From CAZSPT01 sp964608895 (lineage in GTDB: Bacteria > Patescibacteriota > Patescibacteriia > 2-01-FULL-39-33), in assembly GCA_964608895.1 (NCBI GenBank), contig CAZSPT010000001.1, positions 1 to 54,449 on the forward strand: a DNA stretch of 54,449 nucleotides, read 5' to 3'. The translations under genes and the position numbers were made by a program. This document shows, in pieces, positions 40,085 through 48,768 of this stretch. A model generated the notes under the pieces. It saw only the letters and a program-made list of their open reading frames with translations, did not search any database and had not been told where the DNA came from. Positions within the stretch are counted from its first letter, which is position 1, and the number at the start of each line of letters is the position of its first letter.

Positions 40085-41127
40085 AAGGTTATCATTAAAT
40101 TTTCTAAAACCAATTGAGGGTTAAGATTCTGCCGAAGCTGACTCCGAGCGGCGGCTAAGCCGGCCAAAAAACCGGTTAACTTAGCAAAAGAAAAGAGCCG
40201 ACTGAATTTTTCAATATCTTTTTGGTGGTCAAAATTGATAATTAAAGGCTGATTGCCGTTCTTAGCCAACAAAAGGTCCCGAATCACTCCTTGCCAAATA
40301 TCAAAAAGCCGATCTAGCCGAAACTCATTTTCAATTAAGTCCGAACTCCAGTTAACTGCCGTCTTCAAAAGCTCAAACCGACGATTAAGATCGGCTTCCA
40401 AAAGATTAAAAAAACCGGAAACTTCCTGAAAATAACCTTCTTGAAACTCGGAATCTTTGGCGAATTTCCAGGCCAGCCCCGGCCGGCCCCGCGCCAGCCG
40501 AGCCAACTGGCCATTTTCGGCGATTTGATGCTTATGGAGATATTTTTCAATTTCCCGTCGGCCAACCGGCAAAAACCGAAAAACCTGACTTCGAGAAATA
40601 ATAGTTTCCGGTAACCAATCAGAACTGGCGGCGACTAAAATAATTACCGTTTTGGGAGTCGGCTCTTCAAAAAATTTCAGTAAAGCGTTGGCGGCGGCCA
40701 GACTGAGCTCTTCAGCTTCGTCAATTATCGCCGCCTTATAGCCGCTCAATAAACTGGTTTGGCTGAGCCGAACCTTTAAATTCCTTATCTGATCAACAGC
40801 AATTTCTTTTTTCTCCCGTTTTTTTTTATCATCCAATTCTCGGCGGATAATGGAAACATCGGGATGGACGCCAGCCGTCAGCTGGCGACAATCAGAGCAC
40901 TGGCCGCAAGGAACCGCTCCCTGATCGGCCCGGCAGAAAAGAATTTTAAGAAATCTCTCCGCTAAAGTATATTTTCCCAATTCCCGAGGGCCGAGAAAAA
41001 GATAGCTCTGGGCTAAATTATCGCTAGTTAAAGCGGTTTCAAGAAAATTAACGATTTTTTCCTGGCCGCAGAAATCCCAATCAAAATTTAAAAATTCCCG
41101 AGATTCGGCTTTGTTTTTTTCCGGCAT
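40081..41127 (-). CDS. holB: DNA polymerase III clamp-loader subunit delta prime
   Basis: 348-aa AAA+ protein of the clamp loader. It opens with the region FCGQEKIVNFLETAL, has a degenerate Walker A (GPRELGKYTLAE), the zinc module C..CGQCSDC and IIDEAEELSLAAANALLKFFEEP. The degenerate ATP site and the missing arginine-rich extension fit delta prime and not DnaX. It is the first gene of a long operon and its own promoter ends 9 bases before the ATG. Confidence 0.88.
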   Translation of the reverse strand: MPEKNKAESREFLNFDWDFCGQEKIVNFLETALTSDNLAQSYLFLGPRELGKYTLAERFLKILFCRADQGAVPCGQCSDCRQLTAGVHPDVSIIRRELDDKKKREKKEIAVDQIRNLKVRLSQTSLLSGYKAAIIDEAEELSLAAANALLKFFEEPTPKTVIILVAASSDWLPETIISRSQVFRFLPVGRREIEKYLHKHQIAENGQLARLARGRPGLAWKFAKDSEFQEGYFQEVSGFFNLLEADLNRRFELLKTAVNWSSDLIENEFRLDRLFDIWQGVIRDLLLAKNGNQPLIINFDHQKDIEKFSRLFSFAKLTGFLAGLAAARSQLRQNLNPQLVLENLMITL

Positions 41128-41136
41128 ACATTGACA

Positions 41137-41166
41137 ATTGTATCATAAAAAAGACTTTTTAATCAA
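41137..41166 (-). promoter_or_regulatory. Leaderless promoter of the holB to mrdA operon
   Basis: Extended -10 TGATACAAT (41145-41137) lies 9 bases before the ATG at 41127, with TTGATT (41166-41161) 18 bases upstream in the end of the GT4 gene. Confidence 0.6.
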
Positions 41167-42286
41167 CCAAACCAGCCGCCAGCCGCCAGACTCCTTCGGC
41201 GGTTTTCCGCCAAGAAAATTTTTCAGCCCGGACCAAACCTTGAGAAACCTTTTCCTGATAAAACCGCTGGTCAACGAGAAGCTTTCTAACCGCCTCGGAT
41301 ATTTCCCGAGGATTTTCCGGGTCGGCGAAAACCGCCGCCGCTCCGGCAACTTCCTGATGGACCGGCCGCTGAGAAGCGACTACCGGCGTTCCCGAGCCAA
41401 ATGCCTGAATAATTGGCAGACCAAAACCCTCATAGCGGGTCAGAAACAAAAAAATTTCAGCTTGGCTGAAAAAAACCGGCACAACCGCTTGATTAAGATA
41501 ACCGGGAAAAATTATTCTCTTCCCGACCGGACCGAGTCCACCGGCCAGCCGCTTGGCTTCGGCGGCGACGTTTCCCGAACCTCCGGCTAAAACCAACTGA
41601 AGCTCGGAAAAATCTCCGGCTAGCAAAGAGAAGGTTCTGATTAAGTTAAGGATATTCTTTTTTTTCTCCAGCCGGCCGAGATAGAACAGAAACGGTTGGC
41701 GAACTCGCAGCCGCTTAAGAATATCCGGCCGGTCTCGACCGGCCGCCGGCTGAAACTTCCGCCGGTCATAGCCGGGGAAAACTACTTTGATTTTTTCTTC
41801 AGGCACTCCGGCCAAATCAATAATTTCCCGCCGGGAAAATTCAGAAATTGTCAAGACAATATCGGCTCGGCACTTGATTCTCTTTAAAGTCAAATCATGA
41901 TACCAGCGGGTAATCGGACGATAAAGCTCGGGAAACCGCCGCCAGCCAACATCGTGAACGGCGACAATTATTTTAACCTTCCGAGGAAAAGGTAAGAAAG
42001 GAATAGTGTGAGCCGGAACCAATAAAACGTCCGGCGGACTAACAATCAGCTCAAACCAAAGCCGGAGCTGGGTCCAAAGATATTTCGGCGGCCAACCAAG
42101 CCGCTTTTCCCGCCAATGGCCAGGCAACTTTCCCAGAGCTCCTTGAAGTTTGCGGCCGCTGTATAAAATTGGCCGGTCAACTTCGGGAATGATTTTCTTC
42201 AGCTCCTCAATCAGCCGATAAGAATACCATTCGGTTCCGGTTTTTAATTCCCGATTAGCCCGGGAAGCGTCAATCCCGATTTTCAT
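41159..42286 (-). CDS. GT4-family glycosyltransferase
   Basis: 375 aa; GT-B fold. Starts MKIGIDASRANRELKTGTEWY; donor domain YLGRLEKKKNILNLIRTF and YEGFGLPIIQAFGSGTPVV, in which the second Glu of E-x7-E is Gln, a known variant. The start region resembles the GT4 gene at 21008. It lies between the second mreB and holB, ending 31 bases before holB. Likely to add a sugar to the same class of surface polymer. Confidence 0.88.
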   Translation of the reverse strand: MKIGIDASRANRELKTGTEWYSYRLIEELKKIIPEVDRPILYSGRKLQGALGKLPGHWREKRLGWPPKYLWTQLRLWFELIVSPPDVLLVPAHTIPFLPFPRKVKIIVAVHDVGWRRFPELYRPITRWYHDLTLKRIKCRADIVLTISEFSRREIIDLAGVPEEKIKVVFPGYDRRKFQPAAGRDRPDILKRLRVRQPFLFYLGRLEKKKNILNLIRTFSLLAGDFSELQLVLAGGSGNVAAEAKRLAGGLGPVGKRIIFPGYLNQAVVPVFFSQAEIFLFLTRYEGFGLPIIQAFGSGTPVVASQRPVHQEVAGAAAVFADPENPREISEAVRKLLVDQRFYQEKVSQGLVRAEKFSWRKTAEGVWRLAAGLVD

Positions 42287-42326
42287 ATTAAAAATTATTT
42301 CCGCCGATTAACCGCTAAAACGCCGG

Positions 42327-43337
42327 TTATTTAGTCGCCAAAATACTCCGCTTGTAATTTTCCAAATTATCCAAAGCAATGCCCGTTCCTTTGGCAACGC
42401 AAAAAAGCGGATCATCGGCGACATAAGCGACCACTCCGGTCGCTTGAGTAATCAGTTTATCAATATTCCGAAGCAGGCTTGAACCGCCGGACATCACCAC
42501 TCCCTGATCAATAACATCAGCCGAAAGCTCCGGCGGGGTTTTTTGAAGAACATTTTTAACCGCAGCGGTTATTCCTTCCAATTCTTTAGAAATCGCCTCG
42601 GTAACGTCGTCAGAAGAAACAGTAATTGTTTTTGGCAGACCGCTGACAATATCCCGGCCCCGAATATCTATAGTCATTTTTTCTTGAAGATAAAGAGCCG
42701 AACCAATATTTATCTTAACGTCTTCGGCGGTCCGTTCGCCAATCGCCAAACCATACTTTTTGCGAATATGCTCAGAGATTGAATAATCAAACTTACTCCC
42801 GCCAATTCTGATGGAAGTTGAAGCGACAATTCCGCCGAGGGAAATAACCGCGACTTCGGCGGTACCGCCGCCGATATCAATAATCATATGGCCGGCGGCC
42901 GAGCCAATCGGAATATTTGCTCCAATGGCGGCGACAACCGGCTCTTTGATAATATAAGCGGCTTTTGCTCCGGCGGCGATTGTCGCGTCAATGACCGCCC
43001 GGCGCTCAGTAGAAGTGATTCCGGCCGGAACCGCAACCATCACTTCCGGCCGGAACAGCCGAACTCCACCAAGAGCCTTGTTTACAAAATAACGAAGCAT
43101 CGCCTCGGTTGTTTTATAGTCGGCAATCACTCCGTCTTTTAAGGGTTTTCGGGCGACAATGGTATCCGGAGTCCGGCCAAGCATCTCCTTGGCCTCCATG
43201 CCAACGGCAATGATTTTTTTGTCAATATCGGAAATCGCCACCACCGAAGGCTCGTTGATGACGATTCCTTTCTTGGGAACATGAACTAAAATATTGGTTG
43301 TTCCCAAATCAATTCCGATTTTTTTTATCAAAAACAT
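42327..43337 (-). CDS. mreB: MreB, canonical copy outside the mre operon
   Basis: 336-aa bacterial actin with intact ATPase motifs: GIDLGTTNILVHV, catalytic Glu132 in KEPVVAAIGA, and phosphate-2 motif DIGGGTAEVAVISLGG (Asp154). The adenosine motif reads MSGGSSLL in place of the usual TGGGALL. It forms membrane-bound filaments that orient wall synthesis. It lies between a DUF4012 gene and a GT4 gene, apart from mreCD. Together with the altered copy at 34361 it makes a two-MreB set. Confidence 0.94.
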   Translation of the reverse strand: MFLIKKIGIDLGTTNILVHVPKKGIVINEPSVVAISDIDKKIIAVGMEAKEMLGRTPDTIVARKPLKDGVIADYKTTEAMLRYFVNKALGGVRLFRPEVMVAVPAGITSTERRAVIDATIAAGAKAAYIIKEPVVAAIGANIPIGSAAGHMIIDIGGGTAEVAVISLGGIVASTSIRIGGSKFDYSISEHIRKKYGLAIGERTAEDVKINIGSALYLQEKMTIDIRGRDIVSGLPKTITVSSDDVTEAISKELEGITAAVKNVLQKTPPELSADVIDQGVVMSGGSSLLRNIDKLITQATGVVAYVADDPLFCVAKGTGIALDNLENYKRSILATK

Positions 43338-43386
43338 AATTTGCCGGGTTTAAAAACTATTTCGGAAAAACCTCCAAAAACAGCGG

Positions 43387-45357
43387 CTAAAAATTGACTA
43401 AATAACAACGGTCTTCTTTAAGGTCGGACTGCCAACCAAGAATTTTATTTTCTGCCGTAATCGGCGGCCGGTAGCTGGAATAGGATTTTACCCGCTGGTT
43501 GAATTTTAAGACTATCTTGAGATTATGTCCAGCGGAACCCGGCTGTTTTTGAACACAAAAATTATACACCCCCCGGCGGTACTGTTCGGCAATTCTTTCC
43601 GGCAACCGATATTCCAAAACAACCGTCTTTTCCCGACCCGGCTTAACGGTAAAGAAAAACCCAAGATATTTCTTTCCAAACTCTTCTTTAATATCAACTT
43701 CTTCAGGAATTCCCAGCTCAACCAAATGGTCGTTCTGACGGAGACCCGCTTTCAAAAACCAACTTTCTTTAGGAACATAAACCCGAAGATAATTGCGGTA
43801 TTCAGTGATTAAATCTTTCAAATACTCGCCTTGATGAAGATAATTTATCTCCAGCCGGGCCGTCAGCCGACCGCTGTCATCGGCGGTTAACTGATAACTG
43901 AAAGACTTCTCCATTACTGAATTGGTTTTTAAGGAGGCAAAGTTGCTGTCAACCGCCAAAAAATAATCACCAACAGCCGTCTGAAGCTCGCCCGACCAAT
44001 TTTTCTGACTGAAATAACGCTGAAGCTCGGGAGCGGTCAAATAAACAAGAATCTGCTTCTGGTCAATATTATTTTTGAAAGCCAGCCAAAACGAAAGAAT
44101 TTTTTCCGGCGGCAGATGATAAACTTTTTTCATTAATTTTTCGGTCAGCTCTCCGATAATCGCCTTTCGCTGATGAACCGGAATTCCATAATCAGCATAA
44201 TCAAACTCAACAAATTGCTCCAAATCCATCGCAAAATTATCAGCCTGAAAAACAACTCCCCGGGCTTCCAGCGGTCCGACTACTTCCAAAAGATTGGCGA
44301 TAAAATCGGGAGTCAAAGCAATTACTCCGTCAAAATCAATTTTAGTCAGTCCGGCCGCTTCCCGCTCTTGATTAAAAAACCAGAGGATTTTTTCGGCCGC
44401 CGTCGGCCAATCCGGTGACCAATTGGCGTCCCGAAGATACCAGTTTCGCTGGTTGTTGTAGCGCCAAAACGGTTCAGGAGCGGTTATCGCCAGCTTACCC
44501 TCGGCCAAACGGTCAAGGTTGTAAACATCATTAGTTTTAATTTTAACAATCTTACCATTTCTAACGGTGATAATCCCATAGCTGCCAATAAAACCGCCGG
44601 TCGGCCGAAGCTCCATATTATTCTGAAAAATCAAAAGATATTTTTTTTCTCCGCCAACCGCTCCGAGCTCCGGCAGATTGGCGAGAATTGGGATGGCGGT
44701 TTCGGTTCCGGTAATCGTTTCATCCAAAAACTGATAAAGAAAAACCAGCTTAGACTGAAAAATTCCGGAAAAATCGCTTGTTTTAATTTCAATAAAATCC
44801 TCTTTTGCCCGGTTGATTTCTCCGGAAACCTTTTGAAAAGATTCTTTTTCTTCTTGAAGAGCTTTTAAAAACTCCAGCCGATGCTCGGGACTTTCAAAAC
44901 TCAAGGCCATTTCCTTTGCCTGAAAATGCCCCTGAAGCCCTTCAATAATCAAAAAAACTTCCTGATAACCGGTAACAATGTCTTGAGAAACAAGCAACAG
45001 CTGGTCAAGGCCGGTTAAATTCCGCTTAATTGGAGGAAGATAGCCGAGCGGACCAAGCCAATCCAACCGGCGCCTGATTTTACCAAGCTGGCCGTTCAAC
45101 CCTTCAAGCTCTTGCCGAGCGGTCGGCCAGTCTCCCCGGCGGCCGGCTTCAACGACTATTTCGGCCTTCCCGGTCATTTTAAAAAAACCGGCCGCTATTC
45201 CCAAACCGGCAAAAACCGCCGGCAGAATAATCACCGCCAAAAAAATTATCCCGGCGGCCAAAATTATCCTGCCAACCGGCCGACCGGGTTTTTTTAACCG
45301 ACAACAGACTAAGAAGCGCTCAAACAACCTTTTTAAAGGAAGTAACTTTGAAATCAT
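43387..45357 (-). CDS. DUF4012 domain membrane protein (short paralog)
   Basis: 656 aa, paralog of the 939-aa protein at 18039 but without its long basic N-terminus. One membrane helix (about 28-55), a helical extracytoplasmic region, then DUF4012: KYLLIFQNNMELRPTGGFIGSYG, DANWSPDWPTAAEKILWFFNQ, FDGVIALTPDF and VVLEYRLP. The topology places the domain outside. It overlaps the end of the upstream GT2 gene by 38 bases. Function of the family is unknown; constant association with glycosyltransferases suggests a role in surface glycan export or attachment. Confidence 0.82.
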   Translation of the reverse strand: MISKLLPLKRLFERFLVCCRLKKPGRPVGRIILAAGIIFLAVIILPAVFAGLGIAAGFFKMTGKAEIVVEAGRRGDWPTARQELEGLNGQLGKIRRRLDWLGPLGYLPPIKRNLTGLDQLLLVSQDIVTGYQEVFLIIEGLQGHFQAKEMALSFESPEHRLEFLKALQEEKESFQKVSGEINRAKEDFIEIKTSDFSGIFQSKLVFLYQFLDETITGTETAIPILANLPELGAVGGEKKYLLIFQNNMELRPTGGFIGSYGIITVRNGKIVKIKTNDVYNLDRLAEGKLAITAPEPFWRYNNQRNWYLRDANWSPDWPTAAEKILWFFNQEREAAGLTKIDFDGVIALTPDFIANLLEVVGPLEARGVVFQADNFAMDLEQFVEFDYADYGIPVHQRKAIIGELTEKLMKKVYHLPPEKILSFWLAFKNNIDQKQILVYLTAPELQRYFSQKNWSGELQTAVGDYFLAVDSNFASLKTNSVMEKSFSYQLTADDSGRLTARLEINYLHQGEYLKDLITEYRNYLRVYVPKESWFLKAGLRQNDHLVELGIPEEVDIKEEFGKKYLGFFFTVKPGREKTVVLEYRLPERIAEQYRRGVYNFCVQKQPGSAGHNLKIVLKFNQRVKSYSSYRPPITAENKILGWQSDLKEDRCYLVNF

Positions 45358-46132
45358 TTTTTTTGGAATATTTTTTAAGATATTTTAACCAATCAGAAAT
45401 ATGAATCCAGAAAATTTTGGAAAAAATTCCGCTCTGAGCCGATTGCCGCTGGTGATAGTGGACAATTTCAGCGTCAACAAAGTAATAGACCTGGCAACCA
45501 AGCCGCCAAAATTTTTGGCACCAAGCAATATCTCCAAAATATAAAAACAAATCTTCGTCCATTGAACCGGCCTCTCTAATGACGCTCCGGCGAACCATCG
45601 CGAACGCTCCGAGAATCCAATCAACTTTTCTGGTTGATTGATGGTCAAAATCTTTCATTAAATAACGGTCAAGCTTTCGCTTAGCGAACGGCAGCCGGCC
45701 GAGAAAAGTCCGGCGGTAGATTGGAACCAACCGATCCGGAAACCGCAGACAGGAAGATTGAATCGTTCCGTCGGGATTTTTCAGCCGGGGGCCAACCAGA
45801 GCGACTTCCGGCCGACTTTCCATAAACCAATAAAGCTTGTCAAAAGAATTGTCCAAAACGGCAATATCAGTGTTAAGAATCACTAAATACTTCCCTTGGG
45901 AATTCTTAATGCCCAAATTGTTTCCTTTGTGATGGCCGAGATTTTTTGAAGAAGCAATCAGTTTAACTTCAGGAAACTGTTCTTTAACCAACTCAACCGA
46001 ACCATCCCGGGAATCATTGTCAACAACAATCACTTCAAAATCAACCGAAGGAGGATAAAGGTAAATTCCTTTAAGGCATTGTTTAAGCAATCCCCGGGTT
46101 TTATAATTGTTGATAATAATTGAAAGCTCCAT
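45320..46132 (-). CDS. GT2-family glycosyltransferase (rhamnosyltransferase-like)
   Basis: 270-aa GT-A enzyme: SIIINNYKTRGLLKQCLKGI, VIVVDNDSRDGSVELVKEQFP, NLGHHKGNNLGI, DxD-type ILNTDIAV and a QSSCLRFPD segment. This pattern is usual for rhamnosyl- and related transferases. No membrane helices, so it works at the inner face. It follows the neighbouring GT2 by 3 bases and overlaps the DUF4012 gene, so these are translated together. Confidence 0.9.
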   Translation of the reverse strand: MELSIIINNYKTRGLLKQCLKGIYLYPPSVDFEVIVVDNDSRDGSVELVKEQFPEVKLIASSKNLGHHKGNNLGIKNSQGKYLVILNTDIAVLDNSFDKLYWFMESRPEVALVGPRLKNPDGTIQSSCLRFPDRLVPIYRRTFLGRLPFAKRKLDRYLMKDFDHQSTRKVDWILGAFAMVRRSVIREAGSMDEDLFLYFGDIAWCQKFWRLGCQVYYFVDAEIVHYHQRQSAQSGIFSKIFWIHISDWLKYLKKYSKKNDFKVTSFKKVV

Positions 46133-46135
46133 AAA

Positions 46136-47176
46136 TTAGGAAAACCATTTTTCAATTTCTTCCGGCTTAATCCGAGATTTGGCGGAAATCACTCGGCGTT
46201 TCTCAAGCATCCGGCCGGCCAGCCGAGCCCAGTCAGCGGCGGCTTTAAAATTTCCAGGCTCAAAAATCAAGGAATAGCCAAATTTTTTCAGTTCATAACC
46301 GAAAATCGGGAAAAACGATTTTAGAATATTAGCCGAAAATTCATTTTTAAGCAAGAGAAAAAAATGATTTCGATAAGAAAAATATCGGGCTAAAGCCGAC
46401 TGTTTTTTCCGAGCCGCCCGAAGCTCCCGAAATTTTCCGCCGGCCGGAGCGCCGACCGCCCGGCGATGATAAGCAACCGCCTCAGACACCAAAAGCGACC
46501 GCCAGCCGAGCCGCCGGACCCGCCAGGCCAAATCAACATCTTCTTTATAAATAAAAAAATCTTCGTCAAAGTATTCTCCGGCCGGCTGGAAATCGGTTTT
46601 TACCAAGCAATCCTCAAGAGCGGTTCGGCGATAAAGCGCCAAAGCGCCCGAAGGGCCAAAAATCTCTTGGGTTTTTAAAAAATTCCGTCCGCCGTCCCGG
46701 CCGGCTCCAAGCTCTACTACCCGCCGGCTGGCCAAAGGCCGGAGACCGCAGGAGTCAATAATTTCAGTTTTTTTAAATTCATCAAAATCCCCGGCCGCCA
46801 GCTCAAGTTTCAAAAGTTTGCCGCTAAAACCAGCAAACCCGGCAAATTCCGGTGATTCGGCCCGGCTGACCATTTTTTCCAGCCAGTCAGAATTTAAAAT
46901 AATGTCAGGATTGCAAAAAACAGTGTAACGGGATTTCAAAAGCCTCAAACCTTGATTATTCGCCTTAGCAAAACCAAAATTTTTCTTATTTTGAAAAACA
47001 GTTACTTCAGGATAATTTTTTTTAACAAATTCAACTGTTCCGTCCTGGGAATTATTGTCAATGATTAAAACCTGAAAATCCTTGTAAGTCTGATTAAAAA
47101 TAGACTTAAGGCATTCTGGCAGACAGCGCCGGTTATTATAGCTGACAATTTGAAAAATTACTTTGGGATAATCCAT
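46136..47176 (-). CDS. GT2-family glycosyltransferase
   Basis: 346 aa: IVSYNNRRCLPECLKSIFNQ, VLIIDNNSQDGTVEFVKKNYP, NFGFAKANNQGL, FCNPDIIL as the DxD-like site, and FFIYKEDVDLAWRVRRLGW. It resembles the neighbouring GT2 but is longer, with a C-terminal helical region (residues 265-330) that may lie on the membrane. Middle gene of three GT2 genes separated by 3 bases each. Confidence 0.9.
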   Translation of the reverse strand: MDYPKVIFQIVSYNNRRCLPECLKSIFNQTYKDFQVLIIDNNSQDGTVEFVKKNYPEVTVFQNKKNFGFAKANNQGLRLLKSRYTVFCNPDIILNSDWLEKMVSRAESPEFAGFAGFSGKLLKLELAAGDFDEFKKTEIIDSCGLRPLASRRVVELGAGRDGGRNFLKTQEIFGPSGALALYRRTALEDCLVKTDFQPAGEYFDEDFFIYKEDVDLAWRVRRLGWRSLLVSEAVAYHRRAVGAPAGGKFRELRAARKKQSALARYFSYRNHFFLLLKNEFSANILKSFFPIFGYELKKFGYSLIFEPGNFKAAADWARLAGRMLEKRRVISAKSRIKPEEIEKWFS

Positions 47177-47179
47177 AAA

Positions 47180-48682
47180 TCAGCGATTAAGCCGTTTCTC
47201 GGTCACCCAGAAGCCGAGCCGCCAGCGGCCGCCGAGCATTAATCTGGTTTGAGCGTCAATTGCCGGAATTGAACCAAAAATTATCATAGTGACCGGGAAA
47301 ACCGCCCATTGAGCAATCATAATTAAATAATTATACCAATAATATCCGGCTGGACGGTTTGGGAGCATAAAAGTATAAAAAATCGCGTTGACAACCAGTC
47401 CGAACATTCCGATTATCATCAATCTTTCCAAAGTATAAGGGGCATTTTGAAAAAAAGCGGTCGCTTTTATCTGATCAGAAGCCAACCAAAGCGGCAGCCG
47501 GCCAACGACCAGAATCAAAACCGGAGCAGTCGCCCAGGAATACATTCCTTCAAACTGATTCCAAAGATAACCAAGCCGCTTTTTCAAGGGAATCCGAGAA
47601 TTTTTCCAGCGGCCGAAAAAATGATTCCACATCCAGGGGAAATGTTCCACCCCCCAAGCCCAGCGCCTCATCTGCTTATATTGATTTTTGAAACTTTTCC
47701 AAAAAGAGCCGACTTGCACGGTGTCCATTGACAGAGTGATAAACATCGGAACCACTTGATAATCTCCATCATAGCGGTCAATTCCTTGAAGGCAAATTCG
47801 GGAATCTTCAGTGACAATCATCTTGTCGTGGAAGCCGACGTCAACAAGCATCTGAAAACTCATACTGTGGGAAGAAAAGGTAAGCAGCCGTTCCGGCCGA
47901 GACAAGTCGGTTAAAAGCCAAAAAGTAGTCGCCGAAGCAACGACTCGAATAATTGGGTTGGACTGCCAAATGTTATTATTGTATAAAATCAACGGTTGAT
48001 AACTCGCTCGAGTCGGCTTAGAATTGGTTAAATATTTATAAGTCAGGTAAGAAAAATACTGGGGATCGGGCAGAGTTTCAATATCAAAGCAGGAAACGAT
48101 TATTTTGTCATAAGGAATTTTCCATTGATCAACCAGCTGCTTGAGATTTTTTTCCATATGATGGACATTGGAACCTTTTCCGGGAAGCTCGCCCGGCGCC
48201 GGAGGGTGGACGGTAATCACTAATTTAAAAAATTTATCACCATATTTTTCCTCAATTCTCCGGGCAATCTCCCGAAAATTTTTCTCGTCGCGCTGTTCCC
48301 CTCCGAGAGCGACAATCATCCGGTCTTTAGGATAATCGGTTTTTAAGAGCTTCTCAAAAGAACGCTCAATTATTTGATAAGATTCTTGATAGGTCGGATA
48401 AGTGACAATGTGGTAATACTGACGATAATCTTGTTTAAAATTTTCAAGTTTTTCCAACCAGTTAACTTTTAAAGTTCGGCGGTAGCGAATCCAGGAAAAA
48501 ATCAGCCAGACCATCATATAAAAAATCCGGACAATCCAATAAACGGCGAAAATAATAATAAAATAAATCGCCCAAAGCGGCCGAATCAGAGATAAAACAA
48601 CGACAATTCCAAAAGTCACCCAAACCAGCAGGGCTGGAAAAATTTCAGCCGGACGATTTTTTTCCTGATTAGCATTAGTCAT
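47180..48682 (-). CDS. Membrane-embedded processive GT2 glycosyltransferase
   Basis: 500 aa. Two N-terminal membrane helices (about 15-65), a cytoplasmic GT2 catalytic domain, and four or five C-terminal helices. Catalytic motifs: SCFDIET as the D-x-D site, VTEDSRI as the acceptor base and QMRRWAWG as the Q-x-x-RW signature of processive, cellulose/hyaluronan-synthase-like enzymes. The donor-binding region is unusual in starting HIVTYPTYQESYQII. It is probably the polymerising or exporting enzyme of this locus. First gene of the unit, with a promoter close to its ATG. Confidence 0.87.
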   Translation of the reverse strand: MTNANQEKNRPAEIFPALLVWVTFGIVVVLSLIRPLWAIYFIIIFAVYWIVRIFYMMVWLIFSWIRYRRTLKVNWLEKLENFKQDYRQYYHIVTYPTYQESYQIIERSFEKLLKTDYPKDRMIVALGGEQRDEKNFREIARRIEEKYGDKFFKLVITVHPPAPGELPGKGSNVHHMEKNLKQLVDQWKIPYDKIIVSCFDIETLPDPQYFSYLTYKYLTNSKPTRASYQPLILYNNNIWQSNPIIRVVASATTFWLLTDLSRPERLLTFSSHSMSFQMLVDVGFHDKMIVTEDSRICLQGIDRYDGDYQVVPMFITLSMDTVQVGSFWKSFKNQYKQMRRWAWGVEHFPWMWNHFFGRWKNSRIPLKKRLGYLWNQFEGMYSWATAPVLILVVGRLPLWLASDQIKATAFFQNAPYTLERLMIIGMFGLVVNAIFYTFMLPNRPAGYYWYNYLIMIAQWAVFPVTMIIFGSIPAIDAQTRLMLGGRWRLGFWVTEKRLNR

Positions 48683-48692
48683 AGTTGCTTAA

Positions 48693-48721
48693 AAAATAAC
48701 ATTTTTAAAGGAAAAAATCAA
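48693..48721 (-). promoter_or_regulatory. Near-leaderless promoter of the GT2 operon
   Basis: TTGATT (48721-48716), 17-base spacer, TATTTT (48698-48693) preceded by TGT, 10 bases before the ATG at 48682. Weaker -10 than the others. Confidence 0.45.
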
Positions 48722-48725
48722 ATTT

Positions 48726-48753
48726 AAAAATATCCGGTTAACCGGATATTTTT
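48726..48753. terminator. Perfect 28-bp palindromic terminator after gpmI
   Basis: The 14-base arm beginning AAAAATATCCGG is fully self-complementary to the next 14 bases. On the minus strand it follows the gpmI stop by 15 bases and ends in a T run. Confidence 0.88.
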
Positions 48754-48768
48754 AGCAGTTAAACCTAC

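Noticed and set aside
41159..42286. Glu-to-Gln change in the GT4 E-x7-E motif as an inactive enzyme
   Set aside because: The EGFGLP..Q form occurs in many GT4 enzymes, so it is not evidence of inactivity.
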